38,692 nucleotides of DNA from an uncultured Eubacterium sp. (GTDB taxonomy: Bacteria > Bacillota > Clostridia > Lachnospirales > Lachnospiraceae): contig CAKRKO010000017.1 of NCBI GenBank assembly GCA_934358495.1, forward strand, positions 1-38,692, read 5' to 3'. Of this stretch, positions 32,649 through 38,692 are shown one piece after another (within the stretch, counting starts at the first letter, position 1; the number at the start of each line of letters is the position of its first letter). The notes beneath the pieces were generated by a model that saw only the letters and a program-made list of their open reading frames with translations, was not told the DNA's origin and did not search any database. The position numbers and the translations under genes are program-made.

Positions 32649-33803
32649 ATGAAAATTACAGAGGACATTATTTATGTAGGCGTAAATGATCACGAAGTGG
32701 ATCTGTTTGAAGGACAGTATATCGTTCCGAACGGAATGGCATACAATTCTTATGTGATCCGTGATGAGAAAATCGCCGTTATGGATACCGTAGATGGCAA
32801 TTTCGGTGAGGAATGGCTGGCAAATCTTGAGAAAGCATTGGATGGCGCAACACCGGATTATCTGGTTGTTCAGCATATGGAGCCGGATCATGCAGCAAAT
32901 ATTGAAGTATTTACAGAGAAATATCCGAATGCGCAGATTGTTGGAAATGCAAAGACATTTACTATGATGAAAAACTTCTTCCGTGGACTGAATCTTGACG
33001 GAAAAATAGTAGAAGTAAAAAATGGTGAGACATTAAGCCTTGGAAAACATGAGCTGACATTTGTATTTGCACCGATGGTTCACTGGCCGGAAGTTATGGT
33101 AACATATGACAGCACAGATAAAGTTCTGTTCTCCGCCGACGGATTTGGAAAATTCGGTGCATTAGATGTCGAAGAAGACTGGGATTGTGAAGCACGTCGT
33201 TACTATATCGGAATCGTTGGAAAATACGGCGCACAGGTACAGAACCTGCTGAAAGTAGCTGCAACTTTAGATATCCAGATCATCTGCCCGTTACATGGAC
33301 CGGTTCTGAGCGAAAATCTCGGACATTATATTGAGAAGTACAACATCTGGTCTTCTTATGGCGTAGAATCAGAAGGTGTCATGATCGCATATGCATCTGT
33401 CTATGGACATACAAAAAAAGCAGCAGAGCTGCTGGCTGAGAAGCTGAAAGCAAAAGGATGCCCGAAGGTAGTTGTATGTGATCTTGCCCGTGAGGACATG
33501 GCAGAGGCAGTAGAAGATGCATTCCGTTACGGAAAACTGGTTCTTGCCAGTGTAACTTACAATGCAGATGTGTTCCCATTCATGAAGACATTTATCGAGC
33601 ATCTGACAGAGCGTAATTACCAGAAACGTACCATTGGTCTCATTGAGAATGGTTCCTGGGCTCCGACAGCTGCCCGCATGATGACAGGCATGTTTGAGAA
33701 GAGCAAAGAGATCACATGGCTTGAGCATTCTGTAAAAATCATGTCTTCCTTAAGTGAAGAAAACGAGAAAGAACTCGATGCTATGGCAGAGGAACTTTTA
33801 TAG
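32649..33803 (+). CDS. flavodiiron protein (FprA-type A flavoprotein)
   Basis: This enzyme reduces O2 to water and/or NO to N2O in anaerobes, protecting them from oxygen and nitrosative stress. The 384-aa protein has the N-terminal metallo-beta-lactamase-like di-iron domain (H76-M-E78-P-D80-H81, H in MVHWPE, D in LFSADGFG, H in CPLHGP) and a C-terminal flavodoxin domain binding FMN (IAYASVYGHTKKAAE). There is no rubredoxin or reductase extension, so a separate donor is needed. The start at 32649 has ATGGAG at good spacing; a start 15 nt earlier overlaps it. It is monocistronic and followed by a repeat hairpin that may end transcription. Confidence 0.95.
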   Translation: MKITEDIIYVGVNDHEVDLFEGQYIVPNGMAYNSYVIRDEKIAVMDTVDGNFGEEWLANLEKALDGATPDYLVVQHMEPDHAANIEVFTEKYPNAQIVGNAKTFTMMKNFFRGLNLDGKIVEVKNGETLSLGKHELTFVFAPMVHWPEVMVTYDSTDKVLFSADGFGKFGALDVEEDWDCEARRYYIGIVGKYGAQVQNLLKVAATLDIQIICPLHGPVLSENLGHYIEKYNIWSSYGVESEGVMIAYASVYGHTKKAAELLAEKLKAKGCPKVVVCDLAREDMAEAVEDAFRYGKLVLASVTYNADVFPFMKTFIEHLTERNYQKRTIGLIENGSWAPTAARMMTGMFEKSKEITWLEHSVKIMSSLSEENEKELDAMAEELL

Positions 33804-33838
33804 TTTCTTTTTTGTGTGGTTAAAATTTAAGTTGTGAA

Positions 33839-33907
33839 AAAGGACTCTGGATATTTTGTCTTTCCCGCTAACAATCGCTGGTCAAGAAAAAATATCCAGA
33901 GTCCTTT
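33839..33907. repeat. long-hairpin repeat, copy B (likely terminator)
   Basis: AAAGGACTCTGGATATTTT pairs with AAAATATCCAGAGTCCTTT. The 19-nt loop cccgctaacaatcgctggt (33864-33882) is identical to that of copy A at 852-870, and the upstream flank TTGTGTGGTT...GTTGTGAAAA is also shared with copy A. Confidence 0.75.
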
Positions 33908-34042
33908 AATTTTCGCTGTAAAACTAGCTTTTGTCATAATGGATAAATTTCTATTATATGTGATATGTATTTGTGAAAAACATTCTGTGCTTTCAGGCTT
34001 CGGTTATGTGAAAAATCATGTTTTTTTGATGTAACAATGATA

Positions 34043-34077
34043 TTGACAACAATGTTGTAACATGATATATTACAACA
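34043..34077 (+). promoter_or_regulatory. promoter with perfect palindromic operator
   Basis: TTGACA (34043-34048) and TATATT (34066-34071) are spaced by 17 bp, a near-consensus vegetative promoter. TGTTGTAA (34053-34060) and TTACAACA (34070-34077) form a perfect 8-bp-arm palindrome over the -10, so a dimeric repressor (MarR- or TetR-like) should block it. The repressor gene is not identified in the window. Confidence 0.65.
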
Positions 34078-34114
34078 AGAAACAATCAGATTACATCAAA
34101 AGGAGAACTATATA

Positions 34115-34726
34115 ATGAATGAGAAGGCACGGAAATATATTGACTTATTTCGAAAAGTAAAAATTGCAACTGCAGCAACTGTCGACAAAGAGGGACATCC
34201 GCAGGCACGTATCATCAATGTAATGCTGGCAGAGGATGATGGTATGTATATCGTTACGTCAAAGGGGAAGCCGTTTTATCAGCAGTTAGTAGAAACCGGT
34301 GAGATCGCACTGGCAGCAATGTGCCCGGATTGCAAATCTCTGAAATTTAATGGAAAACTGAAAATTGTAGACAAAAAATGGGTAGATAAAGTATTTGAAC
34401 ATAATCCGGGCATGAATGAAGTGTATCCGGGCGAGAGCCGTTATATTTTGGATGCCTTTCATATTTATGAAGGCCATGGGGAATGGTTTGATTTGCTGAA
34501 TTATCCGATCAGCCGCGAAACATTTGCATATGGCGGAGATGAAGAAGAAAATCATGGTTTTGTAATCCGTGAAAACTGTATTGGCTGTGGAAAATGTGCA
34601 GAAGCCTGTCCGCAGAAATGCATTTCGGCTGGAAGTCCCTATGCGATCGATCGCGTACATTGTCTGCAGTGTGGTCTTTGCGCAGAGGTCTGTCCAGCCG
34701 AAGCGGTGGAATGTCTACATAAATAG
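34115..34726 (+). CDS. pyridoxamine-phosphate-oxidase-like split barrel fused to 2x[4Fe-4S] ferredoxin
   Basis: This 203-aa fusion has an N-terminal FMN-binding split-barrel domain (about 1-135: TAATVDKEGHPQARIINVML, ...MYIVTSKGKPFYQQL) and a C-terminal dicluster ferredoxin (C155/158/161/165 and C183/186/189/193). It is likely a small soluble flavin/iron-sulfur redox protein rather than a vitamin B6 enzyme, since key PNPOx residues are not evident and the length is short. The substrate is unknown; the strongly repressible promoter suggests a stress- or compound-induced reductase. AAAGGAG precedes the ATG. It is monocistronic and convergent with azlD. Confidence 0.85.
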   Translation: MNEKARKYIDLFRKVKIATAATVDKEGHPQARIINVMLAEDDGMYIVTSKGKPFYQQLVETGEIALAAMCPDCKSLKFNGKLKIVDKKWVDKVFEHNPGMNEVYPGESRYILDAFHIYEGHGEWFDLLNYPISRETFAYGGDEEENHGFVIRENCIGCGKCAEACPQKCISAGSPYAIDRVHCLQCGLCAEVCPAEAVECLHK

Positions 34727-34809
34727 TTTTTGGAGATGAAGATTGATTTCTTTCTGTAGTATTCGTATAATAGAGGAAGAAAATACATAAGATAAATATA
34801 TACGTAAAT

Positions 34810-34879
34810 AGCGGGCTCAGAGCAAATTTTTCCTAGCAAGCGATTGTTAGCTGACAGGACAAATTTGGCTGAGTCCGCT
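34810..34879. repeat. long-hairpin repeat, copy C (inverted; likely bidirectional terminator)
   Basis: AGCGGGCTCAG pairs with CTGAGTCCGCT, with an inner CAAATTT/AAATTTG stem. Read on the minus strand, the loop is cagctaacaatcgcttgct, sharing GCTAACAATCGCT with copies A and B, and the flank ...ATTATGAAA matches copy A's TTATGAAAA. It lies between convergent genes. Confidence 0.65.
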
Positions 34880-34904
34880 TTCATAATCCTAAAGTATAGC
34901 CACA

Positions 34905-35210
34905 TTACAAAAATAATTCCAGCACGAACACCACCACGCAAGACAGTACCGCCACCTGGAACAGACTCCGTCCGCACCATGCAAGTATGATCCCCACGAT
35001 CAGTGCCGCAAGTCCCGCAACCGGGCTGTTTGTCGCTTCCATGATCGCTGGAAATGTCATAACCGCCAGTGTGACATAAGGTACATAATACAGAAACGAC
35101 CGGATCGTCTTATTTTTGATTTCCTTACGGATCAGCGTCAGCGGCAGGACACGGATCAGGTAGGTCACGGCAAACATGACCAGAATGTAAATATAAATAT
35201 TATGCTGCAT
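34905..35210 (-). CDS. azlD: AzlD-type branched-chain amino acid exporter small subunit
   Basis: This 101-aa membrane protein has three to four hydrophobic segments and the AzlD landmarks TYLIRVLPLTLIRK and SFLYYVPYVTLAVMTFPAI. It works with AzlC to export branched-chain amino acids and their analogues. Its start overlaps the end of azlC by 11 bp, and GGAGGAAT precedes the ATG. Confidence 0.9.
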   Translation of the reverse strand: MQHNIYIYILVMFAVTYLIRVLPLTLIRKEIKNKTIRSFLYYVPYVTLAVMTFPAIMEATNSPVAGLAALIVGIILAWCGRSLFQVAVLSCVVVFVLELFL

Positions 35211-35925
35211 GTTCGTATTCCTCCTTTACCGGGAACAGCACCGCTGCGATACCAGCAATAGCTACGGTCAGAATAATGGTGCGTATACCGGATGAAATGT
35301 TGGAAATCACCGGCAAACGGGAGAATATGTAACTGGAAACCATAGAAATGGTGACCAGAGCGGCAATAATCTTGCTTTTTCGTGCCGGCGGAATAATGAT
35401 AGCAAGGAACATGCCGTATAATCCGACGCTTAAAGCACTGACGATATTTGCCGGAAGGATGTTTCCCATAATGACACCGAAAAAGGTTCCAAGGCTCCAG
35501 CCCGGAATAGCCACGGTCATCATGCCGTAATTGTAAAACGGATTCAGTTTTCCGGGTTCTGATACTGCGACACCGAAAATTTCATCGGTGACATCATAGC
35601 CTACCAGCATACGGTGCAGCAGTCCTGTTTCCGAAGAGAATTTCTGGCTTAAGGAACAGGACATCAGCAGATACCGTGCGTTTGCCACAAGTTCCATCAA
35701 GATCATTTCAAAATAAGTCCCACCGGCAGCGATAACTGTAAATCCTGCATATTGTCCGGCGGAAGCATTACAGGCAAGACTCGTCAGCATGGCCTGCCAG
35801 GCAGTCATACCGGCGTTTCGGGCAGTGATTCCAAGTGTGAAAGAAACCGCCAGATAGCCGAGACAGATCGGCATGCCGTTCTTGATACCTTTCAGGTAGT
35901 AATATTTGTTTTTCTGTTTATTCAT
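35200..35925 (-). CDS. azlC: AzlC-type branched-chain amino acid exporter large subunit
   Basis: This 241-aa membrane protein begins KGIKNGMPICLGYLAVSFTL, and the SLACNASAGQYAGFTVIAAG segment carries the conserved AzlC pore motif. MELVANARYLLMS follows. It should export leucine, isoleucine or valine when in excess. AAGGGGAT precedes the ATG. It forms a two-gene unit with azlD; no Lrp/AzlB regulator lies beside it. The 167-bp region to the divergent MATE gene holds no gene. Confidence 0.9.
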   Translation of the reverse strand: MNKQKNKYYYLKGIKNGMPICLGYLAVSFTLGITARNAGMTAWQAMLTSLACNASAGQYAGFTVIAAGGTYFEMILMELVANARYLLMSCSLSQKFSSETGLLHRMLVGYDVTDEIFGVAVSEPGKLNPFYNYGMMTVAIPGWSLGTFFGVIMGNILPANIVSALSVGLYGMFLAIIIPPARKSKIIAALVTISMVSSYIFSRLPVISNISSGIRTIILTVAIAGIAAVLFPVKEEYEHAA

Positions 35926-36092
35926 TGCTTTATCCCCTTGTAGATGACACTATGTATTAGTGTAACATTTCACTTGCAATTCGTCCAATAAATCTTTATA
36001 CTTGCTAAGGTTAGAATAAAATATAAGGATTAACAGTAATGAATTTCTTTTTTTTTATAAATGGGGACAATAAGCGAAAGGAGTCATGATAA

Positions 36093-37424
36093 ATGAGTAA
36101 AACGAAAACTCTGACAGAAGGAACACCGTGGAAACAGATTCTGTTGTTTTCCATCCCAATTTTCTGGGGGAATGTGTTTCAGCTGTTATACAGTCTGGTA
36201 GATACAAAAATCGTAGGAAGTACGCTTGGGACAGAAGCATTGGCAGCCGTAGGTTCCGTATCCACGTTACATACGTTGATGACTGGATTTTTAAATGGTC
36301 TGACACTGGGATTTTCTCTGATCACGGCCATGTATTTTGGTGCAAAAAAATGGGAACAGCTGAAAAAATCCTTTGCATCAGCAATTGTACTTGGGATGGT
36401 GACAATCGTGGTGCTGGTAACAGCACTGATGATTTTCCTTCACCCGGTTTTAAACTCGCTGCATGTGCCAAAAGCACAGTATACAATGGCATATTCTTAT
36501 GTCAGTGTGCTTATTGTCGGACTGTTTGCTACGTTGCTTTATAATCTGTGTGCAAATACATTGCGGGCAATCGGTGATGCCATTACACCGCTGATCTTCC
36601 TGATCGTTTCAACGGTCAGCAACATTGTCCTGGATTATCTGTTTATCCTGGGGTTCAAGATGGGCGTGCAGGGGGCGGCAATCGCAACGGTACTGGCACA
36701 GCTGCTTTCCGTAGTGTTATGTTTTATTCGGATTTTCAGGAAATTCCCGATTTTATATTTGAAAAAAACAGATTTCAGGATGGATAAAGGTCTGGCAGTG
36801 GAAATGTATAAGAGTGGATTATCCATGGGACTGATGTCCTGCCTGGTCAGCATTGGAACCATTTTGCTGCAGTCTGCCATCAACACACTTGGAACAACTA
36901 TAATCGTAGCCCACACAGCAGCCAGAAAAGTATTTGAGATTGTAGCGTTGCCAAACAGTGTGCTTGGATCAGCCATGGCAACTTACTGCGGACAGAATTA
37001 TGGTGCAAAGCGTTTTGACAGAATTCGTCAGGGACTGAAATCATCTCTGATCATTGTGGCTGTCTGGGCGGTGATCGTATTCATCATCTGTCATACTGTG
37101 GCGGGACAGTTGATTCAGTTTGTGGCAAGCACTACAGATCCGGATGTGATCTATTGGGGCAGTACGTATCTGAAATTTGATATGTCTTTTATTGCTGTGT
37201 GCGGCGTTATCGTAATATTGCGAAATTCTATGCAGGGATTTGGCGACCGTGTGATCCCGGTATTTTCCAGCTGTATCGAGCTTGCAGGAAAAATTATTTT
37301 TGCTTTTGTATTTGCACCGATGTTTGCATACTGGGGTATTATCTGGGCAGAGCCGATGGTATGGATCGCCATGGTGATTCCGTTGATCGTAAAAGTAGTG
37401 CGGACACTGAAAAAAGAAGCGTGA
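36093..37424 (+). CDS. MATE-family efflux transporter
   Basis: This 443-aa membrane protein has about 12 hydrophobic segments in two MatE repeats. The first begins LTEGTPWKQILLFSIPIFWG, then NVFQLLYSLVDTKIVG; the second has SALNTLGTTIIVAHTAAR-like sequence and AMATYCGQNYGAKRFDRI. It fits the DinF/NorM-like clade common in Clostridia, which exports drugs or metabolites using Na+ or H+ gradients. AAAGGAGTC precedes the ATG. The substrate cannot be predicted. Confidence 0.92.
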   Translation: MSKTKTLTEGTPWKQILLFSIPIFWGNVFQLLYSLVDTKIVGSTLGTEALAAVGSVSTLHTLMTGFLNGLTLGFSLITAMYFGAKKWEQLKKSFASAIVLGMVTIVVLVTALMIFLHPVLNSLHVPKAQYTMAYSYVSVLIVGLFATLLYNLCANTLRAIGDAITPLIFLIVSTVSNIVLDYLFILGFKMGVQGAAIATVLAQLLSVVLCFIRIFRKFPILYLKKTDFRMDKGLAVEMYKSGLSMGLMSCLVSIGTILLQSAINTLGTTIIVAHTAARKVFEIVALPNSVLGSAMATYCGQNYGAKRFDRIRQGLKSSLIIVAVWAVIVFIICHTVAGQLIQFVASTTDPDVIYWGSTYLKFDMSFIAVCGVIVILRNSMQGFGDRVIPVFSSCIELAGKIIFAFVFAPMFAYWGIIWAEPMVWIAMVIPLIVKVVRTLKKEA

Positions 37425-37563
37425 GTAAGTGAACTATGAAAAAAATAAGTGTTGATTTATTTGTGGATAACAGATAGAATAGAACCATCTGCGAAGATTC
37501 ACGGAGAGTCTTCATACAGGATTCAATGGAGAATTCTGAAACTAACAAAAGGAGGAAATGGAT

Positions 37564-38478
37564 ATGCCGATTAAAATACCAGATTCACTGCCGGCTACAG
37601 CAGTTCTTGAAAGTGAGAATATTTTTGTTATGACGGAGTATCGGGCAATGCATCAGGATATCCGTCCTTTGAATGTACTGATTCTGAATCTGATGCCGAC
37701 AAAAGTCATCACAGAGAATCAGTTACTTCGAAAACTTTCAAACACACCGCTTCAGATCAAGGTGGAATTTTTACAGACTGCCAGCTATACACCGCAGCAT
37801 GTGGACAGCGAGCATATGGAATCATTCTACACGACATTTGAGCAGGTAAAAGACCGCTGGTTCGACGGACTGATCATTACAGGCGCGCCGCTGGCTTTTG
37901 TGCCGTATGAAGAAGTACATTACTGGAAAGAACTTTGCAAAATCATGGACTGGGCAAAGACACATGTACATTCTACGATGCACATCTGCTGGGGAGCACT
38001 GGCAGGACTCTATTATCATTATGGTATTCCGACCGTGGAGTACCCGGAGAAACTTTCCGGTGTATATACGAATACCGTATTAAAGCAGAGTTCACCGTTA
38101 TTCCGGGGATTTGATGATGTGTTTTATGCACCTCATTCCCGTGAAGTCGGTATCCTCAAGGAGGATGTGGATAAAGTCCCGGAACTGGAACTGATCGCTG
38201 ACAGCGAAAAGGGCGGTCCGACAATTTTGAAAACGACGGATTCCAAAAACTTTTTTGTGCTTTGTCATCTGGAATATGATGCAAACACACTGGAACTGGA
38301 GTATCAGCGAGATATGAAAAAAGGGTTAAACCCGCATATTCCGTGTAATTATTATCCAGATGATGATCCAACAAAGAAACCGCTAGTAACCTGGCGTTCT
38401 GCCGGTCAGCTGTTGTTTTCAAACTGGTTGAATTATTACGTATACCAGACCACACCATATGATATTGGAAATAAATAA
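37564..38478 (+). CDS. metA: homoserine O-acyltransferase (MetA)
   Basis: This enzyme activates homoserine as the first committed step of methionine synthesis, using acetyl-CoA or succinyl-CoA. The 304-aa protein begins with the family's MPIKIPDSLPA. It has nucleophile C142 in HICWGALAG, and His and Glu of the triad in CHLEYD (usually GHPEYD). Residue 111, which sets the acyl donor (Glu for acetyl in Bacillus cereus, Gly for succinyl in E. coli), is Ala here (GAPLA). The donor is therefore uncertain. The start at 37564 has AGGAGG with 8-nt spacing; an ATG at 37558 is too close to it. No SAM riboswitch is visible in the 139-bp upstream gap. Confidence 0.95.
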   Translation: MPIKIPDSLPATAVLESENIFVMTEYRAMHQDIRPLNVLILNLMPTKVITENQLLRKLSNTPLQIKVEFLQTASYTPQHVDSEHMESFYTTFEQVKDRWFDGLIITGAPLAFVPYEEVHYWKELCKIMDWAKTHVHSTMHICWGALAGLYYHYGIPTVEYPEKLSGVYTNTVLKQSSPLFRGFDDVFYAPHSREVGILKEDVDKVPELELIADSEKGGPTILKTTDSKNFFVLCHLEYDANTLELEYQRDMKKGLNPHIPCNYYPDDDPTKKPLVTWRSAGQLLFSNWLNYYVYQTTPYDIGNK

Positions 38479-38509
38479 AAATTCTATATCAGATGAATAA
38501 AAGATTAAG

Positions 38510-38588
38510 AAAGAAACATCTCAGAGTACGTCAGATATCATTGCGCAGATGGCAGGAGGATATCATGGCACGCCGGGATGTTTCTTTT
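38510..38588 (+). terminator. probable long-stem terminator after metA
   Basis: AAGAAACATC (38511-38520) pairs with GATGTTTCTT (38577-38586) and is followed by a short T-rich tract. The enclosed region of about 56 nt contains GATATCAT twice but no clear regular fold. The remaining window to 38692 holds two small hairpins and no gene. Confidence 0.45.
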
Positions 38589-38692
38589 GTTTGATAGGAA
38601 ATTACGATGAATTTCTATCACAGGGCAAAAGCTTCTATCCACTTTTGGGGCAAAGTTTTCAGCCAGTAAGTAATATCAAACTCACGTAAATA

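Noticed and set aside
37425..37563. SAM riboswitch or T-box before metA
   Set aside because: Only two short hairpins are present; neither the S-box core nor a T-box motif or terminator/antiterminator pair could be found.
1..38692. CRISPR array, rRNA operon, prophage or integrase
   Set aside because: No regularly spaced repeats, rRNA sequence, phage structural genes or recombinase-like proteins were found.

Overview
The window looks like chromosome of an anaerobic, spore-forming Firmicute, most likely a gut Lachnospiraceae relative (Blautia/Dorea/Coprococcus type). Support: spoVT, pyruvate formate-lyase with its activase, a flavodiiron protein, AG-rich ribosome binding sites, soluble Fe-S/flavin oxidoreductases, a GH42 beta-galactosidase, and small palindromic intergenic elements. 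Genus cannot be fixed from sequence reading alone. No prophage, intact IS, CRISPR array or rRNA is visible.

Layout. 1-4400: a structured segment, spoVT, a structured intergenic element, then a yhaO/yhaN-type DNA-repair pair. 4390-6180: palindromic elements around an sn-glycerol-1-phosphate dehydrogenase. 6184-13070: a minus-strand PucR-type regulator divergent from a three-gene redox operon. That operon encodes a NuoG-like/GltD-like fusion, a NuoF-like Fe-S protein without the usual FMN/NADH loops, and a cytoplasmic fumarate-reductase-like flavoprotein. Its roughly 300-nt leader contains a compact multi-stem element. 13431-16443: pflB-pflA behind a Rex-like site. 16652-18351: an Rrf2 regulator, an amidase lipoprotein and tRNA-Pro(CGG).

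18481-28964 is the most interesting part. An AraC-family regulator precedes two transcription units. Unit one is a GntP-type permease plus a second fumarate-reductase-like flavoprotein, closed by a terminator. Unit two is a TRAP transporter (dctQMP), a cytosolic proline-rich parallel beta-helix protein with no assigned function, and a zinc-dependent alcohol dehydrogenase. Both units begin with the same promoter layout: two AAGTGCAA-like half-sites exactly 21 bp apart and a TACAAT -10 exactly 29 bp after the start of the second half-site. This suggests one AraC-controlled regulon for uptake and oxidoreduction of an unknown, probably anionic, substrate. The two flavoproteins in the window are paralogs, so the 8170-13070 operon may be a related reductase module with its own NAD(P)H-dependent electron feed.

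29241-38692: GH42 beta-galactosidase, tRNA-dihydrouridine synthase, flavodiiron protein, a split-barrel flavin/ferredoxin fusion behind a perfect palindromic operator, azlCD (minus strand), a MATE exporter, and metA with Ala at the acyl-donor-determining position 111. Three copies of one long hairpin family, with a nearly constant 19-nt loop, lie after spoVT, after the flavodiiron gene and between the ferredoxin fusion and azlD.
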